Shown here: positions 35,181 through 43,767 of the stretch, one piece after another
Position numbering within the stretch: position 1 is the first letter of the stretch
Layout of the letters: the number at the start of each line of letters is the position of its first letter
Assembly (NCBI GenBank): GCA_003223245.1
Contig: QHYI01000136.1
Coordinates: 71,851 to 135,850 of the forward strand
Reading direction: 5' to 3'
DNA: 64,000 nt
DNA from: Acidobacteriota bacterium
GTDB taxonomy: Bacteria; Acidobacteriota; Terriglobia; Acidiferrales; UBA7541
Made by a program: the position numbers and the translations under genes
Notes under the pieces: generated by a model
The model's input: only the letters and a program-made list of their open reading frames with translations
Told to the model about the DNA's origin: nothing
The model's database searches: none

Positions 35181-35230
35181 GAAAAGGAAAAGCCCTATTC
35201 GCAGGTTGTTTCCGAAACGCCGAACAGGGC
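35181..35230 (-). terminator. Rho-independent terminator (minus strand)
   Basis: On the minus strand GCCCTGTTCG (35230-35221) pairs with CGAATAGGGC (35201-35192) with one mismatch, and a TTTTCCTTTTC tract follows. It lies 32 bases after the stop of the coiled-coil gene at 35262 and would end its transcript before the VWA gene. Confidence 0.75.
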
Positions 35231-35261
35231 CGTTAAGGAAAAACTCGCACGCGAACCGCGC

Positions 35262-36164
35262 TTACGGCTTGTCCGTCGAAGGCGTCGTTGGCGTGTTAGA
35301 CGCAGAGGGAGCGGGTGCCGCCGCGGGCGCAGGCGTGCCACCCTCCTTCGGCGTGGCCAGGTACCCGGTAATCTGGTTTCTGCCCACGTCAAACACCACG
35401 ATTTCGTACGGCGCCATCCGCGAACTTTTCACGTAAAACTGCACCGGTTCTCCGGAAGTCTTGTCTTTCTTTTCGATGGTTTTGTCGTCGGCGATGACGT
35501 AGATGGTGTACTTGGATCGCTTCGGGTCCGTCTTGGTCAAGGTTACCTGTACCGGCCCGACGCGCTGCGCGTGCTTGGATTTCTGTATCGTAAATTCGTA
35601 ATAGTTGCGGTCGCCGCGCCGGCGCAATTCCTCCAGGTCATCGCGATTATGCGCGATTAATCCGCTCATGACGTTCATGTCGCCCATGCTGCGATCCAGC
35701 TTGCCCTTGGTGGCCTCCAGATCGCTCTTGGTCGCCTCCAAGTCCTTCTTTGCACCGCCGACCTCGGTGGCCACCGCGCCAATCTGCTCCTGGCTCGCCT
35801 TGAGCTGGGTGGTCAGCTCTTGGTCGGCGGTTTGCTGTTCCTTGCGAATGTCCTCCGCGCGGCTCTTGGCCTTGGCCAGTTCCGACTGCGTCAAGCCCAT
35901 TCTTTGCGTGGTGATTTCCACCTGGCTTTTCAGGTCCGCGATCCGCGAATTGGCCTGGTCCAATTGCGCGCTGAGAATCTTGTTTTGGTCCCGCTGTTTC
36001 GCCACGTCATCGCTGAGACGCGCCTGCGCCGTATAGCCGAAATAAACGGCCACGCCCAGCCCGGCAATCAGCAATCCGAACAATACGGAGATCCACCGCG
36101 GCGTCCCAGGGGTTTCATACCCATAGGACTCTTCCGGGCTTGGTATGTTTGGAGAAATGCTCAT
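35262..36164 (-). CDS. Single-pass membrane protein with long coiled coil
   Basis: A 300-residue protein. A short Pro-rich cytoplasmic N-terminus is followed by one transmembrane helix (about residues 24-45) and a coiled coil of about 130 residues rich in Q, K, A and D with a repeated KSDLEAT/KKDLEAT segment. Next comes a globular domain of about 90 residues (YYEFTIQKSKHAQRVGPVQV to YEIVVFDVGRNQITGYL) and a low-complexity tail of A, P, T and S. The coiled coil probably makes a parallel oligomer in the periplasm; function unknown. Start: GAGGGAAGA directly before the ATG. A terminator follows at 35181-35230. Confidence 0.82.
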   Translation of the reverse strand: MSISPNIPSPEESYGYETPGTPRWISVLFGLLIAGLGVAVYFGYTAQARLSDDVAKQRDQNKILSAQLDQANSRIADLKSQVEITTQRMGLTQSELAKAKSRAEDIRKEQQTADQELTTQLKASQEQIGAVATEVGGAKKDLEATKSDLEATKGKLDRSMGDMNVMSGLIAHNRDDLEELRRRGDRNYYEFTIQKSKHAQRVGPVQVTLTKTDPKRSKYTIYVIADDKTIEKKDKTSGEPVQFYVKSSRMAPYEIVVFDVGRNQITGYLATPKEGGTPAPAAAPAPSASNTPTTPSTDKP

Positions 36165-36280
36165 TCTTCCCTCTCTTTGATTAGGTATTACCCCGGCCTA
36201 AGGAAATTATGGCCTGCAAAAAGCCTCCTGTCCAATCCTGTATCCGCAGAGCTGGTGAAGATTTGACGCTTTCGGCGATG

Positions 36281-36691
36281 CTACCGTTTCCCTGACTTGC
36301 TCTTGTACTCTAGCGCAGGCCAGCGCGCGAGGACGGTTGTGGCCAGCCCGCCGCGCGGAGTGAATTCGCCGCGCACGATGCACCATTCGGGTTGCACGGC
36401 CGCGACGATGTCGCGAAGGATGCGGTTCACCGCGTTTTCGTAGAAGATGCCCAGGTTGCGGTACGCCAGCAGATACATTTTCAGCGCTTTCAGCTCAACG
36501 CACTCGTTCTTGGGCATGTACTGAATGGTGATCGCGCCGTAATCGGGCAGGCCCGTCTTGGGGCAAACTGAGGTGTATTCCGGAAACCGCGTGGTGATGA
36601 CGTAGTTCGCGAACTGATTCGGCCAGGTTTCGAGCGTCGGCAATTTGGCGTCTATCCCGGCCCGGGCGTGTTCCCGTGTGTAATTGGGCAT
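36281..36691 (-). CDS. queF: NADPH-dependent 7-cyano-7-deazaguanine (preQ0) reductase
   Basis: A 136-residue enzyme of the short, YkvM-type QueF family in the T-fold superfamily. It reduces the nitrile preQ0 to preQ1, a step in queuosine biosynthesis for tRNA. The family motif is visible as TSVCPKTGLPDYG with catalytic Cys43 and general-acid Asp50, followed by the substrate-binding ECVELKALKMYLLAYRNLGI block, whose glutamate binds preQ0. AAGGAG lies six bases before the ATG. No other queuosine gene and no preQ1 riboswitch-like leader is seen nearby. Confidence 0.95.
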   Translation of the reverse strand: MPNYTREHARAGIDAKLPTLETWPNQFANYVITTRFPEYTSVCPKTGLPDYGAITIQYMPKNECVELKALKMYLLAYRNLGIFYENAVNRILRDIVAAVQPEWCIVRGEFTPRGGLATTVLARWPALEYKSKSGKR

Positions 36692-37162
36692 GCGTGCTCC
36701 TTGGGCTTTTCATTGTATCGTGCCAGGGGCAAGAGTCTGTTTCTCTCTGTCGACCTCACGGCGGCCGCGGTCGCTCTCCGTCCACCTCCAAACTCCTCGC
36801 AAACACAGCTTTAGGTAATCACTTTGTAATTGACTAACCGTCTATAATGCAGTTGTCTTTCAGGCGCTCGTTTGCGCCTCGAAGTTATGACGGTCGCCAG
36901 CACGGAACATCTCTCACTCGCGCAGCTTCCCAGCACCCTAGTTATTCTCTCATAACCGAAAAACGCCTTTTTGCCCTCCTTTATTTTCATGCACTTACGC
37001 ACTGCCCAATTTGCAAGTCCTTCGTTTTGATGACGATCCAACAGTGGGGGTGCGTGCCCCTCGCAGTCGGCTTGCCTGGTTACTCCTTCACTCCCGGCGT
37101 CCGTATCTCCTTTTCTCTGGAGCCTGCTACACTCAGAGTCAGAAATCATTGAGGAGCCAGCT
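36692..37162. other. Gene-free stretch between queF and fumC
   Basis: About 470 bases without a convincing gene; the open frames in it have no family features. A TATAAT at about 36842-36847 follows an AT-rich patch and might be a -10 box for a plus-strand transcript, but it is more than 300 bases upstream of fumC and no proper -35 box was found. The fumC ribosome site GAGGAG lies just before its ATG. Confidence 0.35.
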
Positions 37163-38578
37163 ATGTCTGAAGCCGGAAAAGCGCCCGCGAGAGGTGCCAC
37201 TCGCACCGAGTCGGATTCCATGGGGAAGATTGAGGTTCCTGCCGACCGCTATTACGGGGCTCAGACCGCGCGCTCGCTCGTCCACTTCGCCATTGGCAAA
37301 GACACCATGCCGCCCGAGCTGATCCGCGCTTTCGGCATCCTCAAGAAGGCTTGTGCGCTGGTGAACCAGGACCTGGGCAAGCTGCCGCGCGAAAAAGCGC
37401 AATTGATCGTGCAGGCCGCCGATGAAGTCATCTCTGGCAAGCTCAACGCGCATTTCCCTTTGCGCATCTGGCAGACCGGCAGCGGCACGCAGACGAACAT
37501 GAACGTCAACGAAGTGATCTCGAACCGCGCCATCGAAATCGCGGGCGGCGTGATGGGTAGCAAGAAGCCCATCCACCCCAACGACGACGTCAACATGTCG
37601 CAATCCTCGAACGACACGTTTCCCGCGGCCATGCACATCGCCGCGGCGACCGAAACGGCGCGGCTGCTGCTGCCTGCGGTGAAGACGCTGCGGGACGCGC
37701 TCGACGCCAAGGCGAAGGAATTCGCGGGCATCGTGAAGATCGGCCGCACGCATTTGCAGGACGCCACGCCGCTTACTCTGGGCCAGGAATTTTCCGGCTA
37801 TGTAGGCCTGCTGGAGCGCGACCTCGCGCGCGTCTCGCAGGCGCTGGACGGGCTCTACGACCTGGCCATCGGCGGCACCGCCGTCGGGACGGGCCTCAAC
37901 ACGCATCCCGAATTCGCCGAACGTGCCGCGCGCAAAATCTCCGAGCTGACCGGCCTGCCCTTCCGCTCTCATCCGAACAAGTTCGCCGCGCTCTCGGCGC
38001 ACGACGAAATCGTGTTTGCGTCGGGCGCGCTGAAAACGCTCGCCGCTTCGCTCATGAAAATCGCCAACGACATTCGCTGGCTCGCTTCCGGGCCGCGCTG
38101 CGGCCTGGGCGAGTTGACGCTGCCCGAGAATGAGCCCGGCTCGTCCATTATGCCGGGCAAAGTGAATCCCACGCAGTCCGAAGCGCTCACCATGGTGGCC
38201 GTGCAAGTGATGGGCAACGACGCCGCCATCGGCTTCGCCGGCTCGCAGGGCAATTTCGAGCTAAACGTCTTCAAGCCCGTAATGATCTTCAATTATTTGC
38301 ATTCCGTTGAGCTGCTCGCCGACGCTTGCCACAGCTTCGTCGAGCACTGCGTCCGCGGCATCGAAGCGAATCGCGAGACCATCGACCGGTATGTCCACAA
38401 TTCGCTGATGCTGGTCACCGCGCTTGCTCCCAAGATTGGCTACGACAACGCCGCCAAAGTGGCGAAAACCGCGCATAAGGAACACACGAGCCTCCGCGAG
38501 GCGGCCATCAAGCTAGGCTTAGTTACCGCCGCCGAATTCGACGCCCTCGTCAAGCCCGAGGACATGACGCATCCGTAG
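37163..38578 (+). CDS. fumC: Fumarate hydratase, class II
   Basis: A 471-residue oxygen-stable fumarase that interconverts fumarate and malate in the TCA cycle. The superfamily signature [16 protein letters not shown] is present with its catalytic loop serine, along with the conserved [23 protein letters not shown] and [16 protein letters not shown] blocks that form the composite active site of the homotetramer. A short N-terminal extension precedes [33 protein letters not shown] precedes the ATG. It stands alone; together with malate synthase and pckG in this window it supports growth on C2 and C4 acids. Confidence 0.97.
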   Translation: MSEAGKAPARGATRTESDSMGKIEVPADRYYGAQTARSLVHFAIGKDTMPPELIRAFGILKKACALVNQDLGKLPREKAQLIVQAADEVISGKLNAHFPLRIWQTGSGTQTNMNVNEVISNRAIEIAGGVMGSKKPIHPNDDVNMSQSSNDTFPAAMHIAAATETARLLLPAVKTLRDALDAKAKEFAGIVKIGRTHLQDATPLTLGQEFSGYVGLLERDLARVSQALDGLYDLAIGGTAVGTGLNTHPEFAERAARKISELTGLPFRSHPNKFAALSAHDEIVFASGALKTLAASLMKIANDIRWLASGPRCGLGELTLPENEPGSSIMPGKVNPTQSEALTMVAVQVMGNDAAIGFAGSQGNFELNVFKPVMIFNYLHSVELLADACHSFVEHCVRGIEANRETIDRYVHNSLMLVTALAPKIGYDNAAKVAKTAHKEHTSLREAAIKLGLVTAAEFDALVKPEDMTHP

Positions 38579-38635
38579 GCAGGTTGCCATGGCTGCCACC
38601 AACACACCAACGAAAGGCCCGTTGTACTCGCCCTG

Positions 38636-38824
38636 TTGGCACCGGCGATCCTGGGCGGTTATGTTGCGGACCTGATGTTGGATTCTTTGGACGGCTTTCC
38701 GGAACAGGAGCGGCAGGCGCGGCTCAAACTGGTTCACGCCGCGCTTAGTGGTAGCTCGGGAAATAATAGCAAGCGGCCCAAGCGTTCTTCCAAGCGGGCG
38801 AGCTCTCCATTGTCGCGGCGTTAA
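38636..38824 (+). CDS. Doubtful small ORF between fumC and the SIS gene
   Basis: A possible 62-residue product starting at TTG 38636, with a hydrophobic start (LLAPAILGGYVADLMLDSL), an amphipathic charged middle and a basic, Ser-rich tail. An upstream ATG at 38589 in another frame (MAATNTPTKGP) would join it only after a frameshift. No family is recognised, and the call is weak; the stretch could also be non-coding. Confidence 0.25.
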   Translation: MAPAILGGYVADLMLDSLDGFPEQERQARLKLVHAALSGSSGNNSKRPKRSSKRASSPLSRR

Positions 38825-38831
38825 CGATACG

Positions 38832-39269
38832 ATGACACATTTCTTGAAAGACATATTGCGGCAGCCGGAGGAGTTGCAGCGGGCCATCCTGCTTTTGGCG
38901 GGAGCGAATCGTGCCGGACGAGGCGCGCTCGACGCGGCTGCGGAAGCGATTCGCGGCGCGCGGCATGTGTATTTAACGGGAATTGGGAGCAGCTGGCATG
39001 CGGCGCTGAACGTTGGCGCGATGTTTCATCAACACGGGCATCCTGTGTACTTGCTCGATGCCGACGAGTTGCTGCGCTTTGCCGCGTTTCCCAAGGACTC
39101 CGCGATGATCATCATTTCGCGGAGCGGCAAGAGCACGGAGATTGTGCAGTTGGAAAGAAGCGCACGCCGCCATCGTCGTGCCCATCAAGTTCGATCACGC
39201 CATTTCCGTGAACACGTATACAACGCTCGCGCTGGCGACAGGAATGCTGGCGAATTTGGTGGTTGGTAG
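38832..39269 (+). CDS. SIS-domain sugar isomerase, N-terminal part (broken gene)
   Basis: From ATG 38832 (MTHFLKDILRQPEELQRAIL) the frame encodes the first half of an SIS (sugar isomerase) domain protein of the GlmS/AgaS type: ARHVYLTGIGSSWHAALNVG with the phosphate-binding GIGSS loop, and SAMIIISRSGKSTEIVQL with the SRSGKSTE sugar-phosphate motif. After STEIVQL at about 39150 the frame becomes nonsense and ends at 39269. The sense frame resumes one register over as EAHAAIVVPIKFDHAISVNT. Comparison with the usual order (STEIV.L.....GA..IGITN....LA..A...V) shows that about 20-25 residues are missing, so a small deletion with frameshift broke the gene. Confidence 0.75.
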   Translation: MTHFLKDILRQPEELQRAILLLAGANRAGRGALDAAAEAIRGARHVYLTGIGSSWHAALNVGAMFHQHGHPVYLLDADELLRFAAFPKDSAMIIISRSGKSTEIVQLERSARRHRRAHQVRSRHFREHVYNARAGDRNAGEFGGW

Positions 39270-39912
39270 CACAGGCACTCTTGTTTACCCTGTAAGGGGC
39301 GGTGCTCCGCGCGATAGCGTTTCACAAGCCGCACAGGCAAGAGTGCTTGTGCTAGCCGATCTCGCTGAATCGCTTACGGGCGCCATCGCGGAAGCGGCGC
39401 GCGCGATTCCGCAATGCCAGGAACAGATTGCCAATTCGGCGTGGCTCAAGCCGCACAGCACGACGTACTTTCTAGCGCGCGGGTCGAGCCTGGGCAGCGC
39501 TTATGAAGCGCGGCTGATGTGGGAAGAAGGAGTGAAAACGCCCGCGACGGCCATGGGCACGGGCGGCTTCCGTCACGGCCCGCAGGAAGTCGTCGCCAGG
39601 GGTGCCCGCTTTGGCATGTGGATTGACGGCGCGCAAATGCGCGAACCGGACTTGGTGGTGGCGCGCGACCTGCGAAAGCTGGGCGCGAGCGTGATGCTCA
39701 TCGGCCAAAAGCTTCCGGAGGATGCGGCGGATTTGGTATTTCAGCTTCCGGCGATTCCCTCGGAGTGGCAATACCTGATTGACATTATTCCGGCGCAGCT
39801 CGTTGTTGAGCGCTTGGCGCAGCTATCGGGTGTGGATTGCGATACGTTCCGGTTGTGTTCGTTCGTTGTGGAAGATGAGGGCGGTTTGCTGCCGAAAGAA
39901 AGCAGGAATTAA
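39142..39912 (+). CDS. SIS-domain sugar isomerase, C-terminal part (broken gene)
   Basis: This frame continues the SIS protein begun at 38832: EAHAAIVVPIKFDHAISVNT then TYTTLALATGMLANLVVG, a foreign stretch of about 28 residues, and the second SIS domain with TTYFLARGSSLGSAYEARLM, TGGFRHGPQEVV (family HGP motif) and the C-terminal catalytic-loop region ending SFVVEDEGGLL. The foreign stretch is encoded by an inverted-repeat element (39267-39354) whose insertion kept the frame. The annotated start at 39142 is not genuine. An intact version would bind and isomerise or deaminate an amino-sugar phosphate, which fits the ROK kinase 31 bases downstream. Confidence 0.75.
   Translation: MCSWKEAHAAIVVPIKFDHAISVNTYTTLALATGMLANLVVGSTGTLVYPVRGGAPRDSVSQAAQARVLVLADLAESLTGAIAEAARAIPQCQEQIANSAWLKPHSTTYFLARGSSLGSAYEARLMWEEGVKTPATAMGTGGFRHGPQEVVARGARFGMWIDGAQMREPDLVVARDLRKLGASVMLIGQKLPEDAADLVFQLPAIPSEWQYLIDIIPAQLVVERLAQLSGVDCDTFRLCSFVVEDEGGLLPKESRN
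39267..39354. mobile_element. MITE-like inverted-repeat insertion inside the SIS gene
   Basis: Bases 39267-39283 (TAGCACAGGCACTCTTG) and 39338-39354 (CAAGAGTGCTTGTGCTA) form a 17-base inverted repeat with a single mismatch, bounding 88 bases. Both ends carry TA, possibly a target duplication. The sequence type (GCACAGGC.CTC...) resembles small palindromic repeats often seen between genes in soil bacteria. It interrupts the conserved coding sequence of an SIS protein but keeps the downstream reading frame, adding about 28 residues. Confidence 0.65.
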
Positions 39913-39943
39913 CACGGAGAACCCAGAGGACACAGAGAAGAAA

Positions 39944-40879
39944 ATGATTGGGGCGGTGGACATCGGAGGGACGAAGATTGCCGCGGGCATCGTGGACGAT
40001 GCCGGCAAAGTCCTCGCGAAGATGGAAACGCCAACCGAAGCGGCGCGCGCGTACACCGACGGGCTGCGCCACATCGTGCGCATGCTGCGCGAAGCGGCGC
40101 GACAGGCCAACACCGAAGTTTCGGGTATCGGCATCGGCTCGACCGGCTGGGTTTATCCCCTCACCGGCGAATTTGGCGATGTGGACTTCCTTCCTGGCTG
40201 GAAGGACTGCAATCCGGTGAACGACTTGGCGCGCGAGTTTGGCGCGCGCGTGGCGCTTGAAAACGACGGCGATGCCGCGGCCCTGGGAGAAGCGTCATGG
40301 GGTGCGGGAAAAGGGAAGTCGCGGCTCGTTTACGTGACCGTGGGCACAGGAATTGGTGGCGGAATCATTCTGGACGGCCATCTGTATCGCGGCGCGGATC
40401 GAGCGCATCCTGAAGTTGGGCATCATGTGATTGACGCTTCCGGCCCGCCGTGCACCTGCGGCTTTCGCGGCTGCTGGGAAGCGCTGGCCACCGGCCCCGC
40501 GATGGCCGCGTGGTTCCATGCGAAAGCGAAGGCAGTTGATCCGCAGGCGAAAGCTCTCACGGCCAAGGAGATTTTTCAATGTGCCGAGGAAGGTCAAGCG
40601 CTCGCTCGCGAGGCGGTCATGCGCGAGGCGTATTATCTCGGCTTGGGCTTGGCCAACCTGATCAATTTGTTTGTGCCGGAGCGGATCGTGATGGGCGGCA
40701 GCATCATGAAAAGCATGCGCCTCGAAGATATCCGCAACGTGATTGCGCAGGGCTGTCGCTTCGTTCCTTATGAGCAGACGGAGCTGGCGCTGGCCTCGCT
40801 CGGCGAAGACGCCAACCTGATTGGCGCCGCCCAGGTTTGGTACCATCGCTTCGCGAAAACTGCCGCTGGAGTTTCCTGA
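39944..40879 (+). CDS. ROK-family sugar kinase (glucokinase/N-acetylhexosamine kinase type)
   Basis: A 311-residue cytosolic kinase. The ATP-binding start is GAVDIGGTKIAAGIVD, the sugar-binding region has ALENDGDAAALGE with the catalytic aspartate, VTVGTGIGGGI is the adenosine motif, and the ROK zinc site is complete: GHHVID followed by C-T-C-G-F-R-G-C (Cys170, Cys172, Cys177) and WEA. It phosphorylates glucose, N-acetylglucosamine or a related sugar. The ATG at 39944 follows AGAGAAG; the frame upstream overlaps the SIS gene and is not coding. Pairing with an SIS isomerase suggests an amino-sugar pathway, now perhaps lost with the SIS damage. Confidence 0.92.
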   Translation: MIGAVDIGGTKIAAGIVDDAGKVLAKMETPTEAARAYTDGLRHIVRMLREAARQANTEVSGIGIGSTGWVYPLTGEFGDVDFLPGWKDCNPVNDLAREFGARVALENDGDAAALGEASWGAGKGKSRLVYVTVGTGIGGGIILDGHLYRGADRAHPEVGHHVIDASGPPCTCGFRGCWEALATGPAMAAWFHAKAKAVDPQAKALTAKEIFQCAEEGQALAREAVMREAYYLGLGLANLINLFVPERIVMGGSIMKSMRLEDIRNVIAQGCRFVPYEQTELALASLGEDANLIGAAQVWYHRFAKTAAGVS

Positions 40880-40898
40880 ACGAGTGGAGGATGAGTTG

Positions 40899-41936
40899 AT
40901 GATTCGCCGCAATGCTGCGCTTTGGCTCTTATTGGGTCTGACCTTGCTCGTTGCCCAGCGAGCACCAGCCCAGACGACGTACACGCTGAAGCCGACGCCG
41001 AAGACGGTGGCGTGGGGCTACTACGACGCGAAGACCGCGCCGGTGCTGCGCATCAAATCCGGCGACACGGTGGAGATTCAGACGCTGATCACCAACAGCC
41101 CGAAGCGGCTGGAAGAGGCAGGCGTGCCGCCCGATCAAGTCGAGCATGCGCTGCGCGACATCACTGACCAGGTAAAAGACAAGGGGCCCGGCGGGCACAT
41201 TCTCACCGGACCGATCTACATCGAAGACGCGCAGCCCGGCGATGTGCTGGAAGTGAAAATTCTGGCCATCAGGCTGGCCATTCCGTATGCGTACAACGCG
41301 TTCGGGCCGGGCCGCGGCTATCTCCCAGACGATTATCCTTACTCGAAAATCAAAATTATTCCGCTGGATGAAAAACGCATGGTGGCGAAGTTCGCGCCAG
41401 GCATCGAAATTCCGCTGCATCCGTTTTTCGGCAGCATGGGCGATGCGCCGCCGGAAAGCGTGGGCAAGTGGAACAGCGCGCCGCCGTGGATCATGGCGGG
41501 GAATCTCGACAACAAAGACCTCGTTGCGGGCTCGACGCTGTATATTCCGGTGCTCGCGCCCGGCGCGCTGTTTGAAGTGGGCGACGGCCACGCGGGACAG
41601 GGAGACGGGGAAGTAGACATCACCGCGCTCGAAACTTCGCTGATCGGCACGTTTCAGTTCATCGTGCGCAAGGACCTGCACCTCAAGTGGCCGCGCGCGG
41701 AAACGCCGACGCATTACATCACCATGGGGCTGAACGATAACCTCAACGCGTGCGCCACGCTCGCCGTGCGAGAAATGATCGACTTTTTGGTGACCGAAAA
41801 GCATCTTTCGCGCGACGACGCGTACATGCTGGCGAGCGTCGCTGCGGATCTGCACATCACGGAATTGGTGGACGGCAACAAGGGTGTGCACATGATGATT
41901 CCCAAGGCAATTTTTGTCGCGTCTTCCAAAAACTGA
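40899..41936 (+). CDS. Secreted acetamidase/formamidase-family protein
   Basis: A 345-residue protein with a clear signal peptide (hydrophobic residues about 8-20, AQRAPAQ cleavage region) and an FmdA_AmdA domain. Typical features are the beta-rich N-terminal half with VLRIKSGDTVEIQT, GPGGHILTGPIYIEDAQPGD with the conserved GP...DA.PGD motif, and DGHAGQGDGEVDITALETSL, which contains the family's D.HA.QGDGEV..ALE block. Known members hydrolyse short-chain amides to ammonia and an acid; exported members are common in Acidobacteriota with unknown substrates. GTGGAGG stands eight bases before the ATG at 40899, which lies 19 bases after the ROK gene. Confidence 0.92.
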   Translation: MIRRNAALWLLLGLTLLVAQRAPAQTTYTLKPTPKTVAWGYYDAKTAPVLRIKSGDTVEIQTLITNSPKRLEEAGVPPDQVEHALRDITDQVKDKGPGGHILTGPIYIEDAQPGDVLEVKILAIRLAIPYAYNAFGPGRGYLPDDYPYSKIKIIPLDEKRMVAKFAPGIEIPLHPFFGSMGDAPPESVGKWNSAPPWIMAGNLDNKDLVAGSTLYIPVLAPGALFEVGDGHAGQGDGEVDITALETSLIGTFQFIVRKDLHLKWPRAETPTHYITMGLNDNLNACATLAVREMIDFLVTEKHLSRDDAYMLASVAADLHITELVDGNKGVHMMIPKAIFVASSKN

Positions 41937-42071
41937 CAGAGTGCTGAGCTAAGGTCCGGCAACTGATCAAGCACAATCCAAAAAGGAAGATTTGCTCGCG
42001 TCCGTGCGGCGCTATACCATAAATTGCGCGCGCCCAGCACAATCCCACGAGTCACAACCAAGGGGGAAATC

Positions 42072-43019
42072 GTGTGCTTTTGCAAAAGACTCGCACGACT
42101 GTGGCTGTTTTGTATGCTGCCAGCCTCGCTGGCAGCGCAGACCAGAACCATCCCGGAGTGGTGCAAGCCGCTGCCGCGGCCGGAATACAAAGCGCTCATG
42201 CGCGTTCCCGTCAGTGATCCGTGGTTCGAAGTCTACAAGGTAGCGCCGGGGACGTTCGCGATCTACGAGCCGCATCAGGCTGAAGAAGTTATTTCCTATC
42301 TTATCTTGGGCACCAAGCAGGCGGTCATTTTCGACACGGGCATGGGCATCAGCAGCATTAGCCGGGTCACCCGGCAATTGACGGCCAAGCCGGTGGTAGT
42401 GCTCAACTCGCATACGCACAACGATCACGTCGGCGGCAATTCGGAGTTCATGTTTGTGTATGGGATGGACACGGATTTCACGCGTAAGAACGCGCTGGGT
42501 TCCCGCGCCGACGCGCAGGCGGAAATCGCGCCGGACGAAATTTGCGGCAATCTGCCCCCAGGGTTTAACCGAAAGATGTACGTGACGAAGAAATGGAAGA
42601 TTTCACGGTTTGTCCACGACGGCTTCAAGATCAATCTGGGCGCTCGGACGGTGGAAATCATTGCGACTCCCGGCCACACGCCGGACTCGATCGGGCTAAT
42701 CGATCGCGCGAATGGACTCTTATTTACCGGGGATACGTATTATCCCGCGCCGATCTGGCTGTATCGTCCCGAAACCGATATGGATGCTTATGTTGCATCC
42801 GTGACGCGTCTTGCCGCGCTTGCGCCACAGGTGCAAATGGTGCTTGGGGCGCACAACATTCCCGTGGCGGATCCAGGCGTGCTTCCGAAACTCGCAGACG
42901 CGATTGTGGCGGTGCGGGCAGGAAAAGGCGAAGTCAAAGCCGAAGGCACAGGGAAAGCCATCCACGCGTTTCAGGGCTTCAAGTTTTTGCTCGCAGAGCC
43001 CGCAAAAGGTCTAGATTAA
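42072..43019 (+). CDS. Secreted metallo-beta-lactamase-fold hydrolase
   Basis: A 315-residue protein with signal peptide (RLARLWLFCMLPASLAAQ). The MBL metal motif is present as NSHTHNDHVGG (HxHxDH), with the following histidine in ATPGHTPDSIGL and the aspartate in LLFTGDTYYPAP. Family members include beta-lactamases, glyoxalase II, lactonases and alkyl sulfatases; nothing points to one of these. The GTG at 42072 is preceded by AAGGGGG at ideal distance; the upstream ATG at 42024 would add 16 residues before the signal peptide and is less likely. It follows the amidase after 135 bases. Confidence 0.9.
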   Translation: MCFCKRLARLWLFCMLPASLAAQTRTIPEWCKPLPRPEYKALMRVPVSDPWFEVYKVAPGTFAIYEPHQAEEVISYLILGTKQAVIFDTGMGISSISRVTRQLTAKPVVVLNSHTHNDHVGGNSEFMFVYGMDTDFTRKNALGSRADAQAEIAPDEICGNLPPGFNRKMYVTKKWKISRFVHDGFKINLGARTVEIIATPGHTPDSIGLIDRANGLLFTGDTYYPAPIWLYRPETDMDAYVASVTRLAALAPQVQMVLGAHNIPVADPGVLPKLADAIVAVRAGKGEVKAEGTGKAIHAFQGFKFLLAEPAKGLD

Positions 43020-43034
43020 TATTATAAGGGCGGT

Positions 43035-43056
43035 GGGGCGCGATGGATCGTGCCCC
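43035..43056. repeat. Palindromic hairpin between two secreted-protein genes
   Basis: GGGGCGCGAT (43035-43044) pairs with ATCGTGCCCC (43047-43056) with one G-T pair. No T run follows. It resembles REP-like palindromes in character, and it lies in the 63-base gap between the MBL gene and the next start, so it may serve to protect or terminate the transcript. Confidence 0.4.
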
Positions 43057-43082
43057 GTGAACGTAGTGAAGAGTCATTTCGC

Positions 43083-43727
43083 ATGCAGGTTGTTCGTTAC
43101 AAGCTGATTGCTCTTACGCTGCTGCTTTTCTTGCTTACCGTTCCGGCGGCTTCTCCGCAGCAGGGCAAACCCAATGGAAAACATGAAAAGGCGAAAAATG
43201 TTTGGAGCTACGATGGGGGCGTGTTTTTCGAAACCGATGGCTCGCTTCCAAATAGCGTGTGCTTTCGCATCGAGGGCCGAATGAGCTCGGGTGACTTTTT
43301 CAACGGGCTCAAACGCATCGATACCGATCAAGCCACAATTTTCCAGCGCGGCACTCAGACGGTGACGAAATTTCCCGATTCCGTCACCGTTTCGCTTTCT
43401 ATCCATGACCAACCCTGCCCGGACGGGCTTCGGCAAGTTGGCACACATCCTTACCTGACTCAGAAGATGATCGACAATTTACGCCTTGGAATTTATTGGA
43501 AGCATGGCGTGGATTTGCACGCGGCGAAAGGTGTGAAGGAGGTAGGCCCGCGGGTGGACCGCGTCCCACCCTACGCCACCTCGCTTGCCGCGGACTTGCC
43601 CGCACGCTACGAATGGTCCTACCGGTTCGTCGTTCCGAGCGCAGGCGTGTCCCTGATGGATAGTCTTGCCTTCGTTTTTAGTACGCCGGATGGACGCATT
43701 GCCGCGCGTGTCGCCGCGCGACTGTGA
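43083..43727 (+). CDS. Secreted protein of unknown function
   Basis: A 214-residue protein with a signal peptide (IALTLLLFLLTVPAASPQQG). The mature part is probably a beta-sandwich: SYDGGVFFETDGSLPNSVCF, MSSGDFFNGLKRIDTD and a C-terminal SLAFVFSTPDGRIAAR. Two cysteines could form a disulfide. I do not recognise a family. The ATG at 43083 directly precedes the signal peptide; an ATG at 43050 adds 11 residues. The gene ends 40 bases from the convergent F420-type reductase gene. Confidence 0.7.
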   Translation: MQVVRYKLIALTLLLFLLTVPAASPQQGKPNGKHEKAKNVWSYDGGVFFETDGSLPNSVCFRIEGRMSSGDFFNGLKRIDTDQATIFQRGTQTVTKFPDSVTVSLSIHDQPCPDGLRQVGTHPYLTQKMIDNLRLGIYWKHGVDLHAAKGVKEVGPRVDRVPPYATSLAADLPARYEWSYRFVVPSAGVSLMDSLAFVFSTPDGRIAARVAARL

Positions 43728-43767
43728 TATTGGATTTTCACACCGCGGGCACGTTAGCGAAGGTTGG

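Noticed and set aside
37139..38206. 355-codon minus-strand open frame
   Set aside because: Antisense to fumC and unusually Arg/His-rich; rejected as a shadow.
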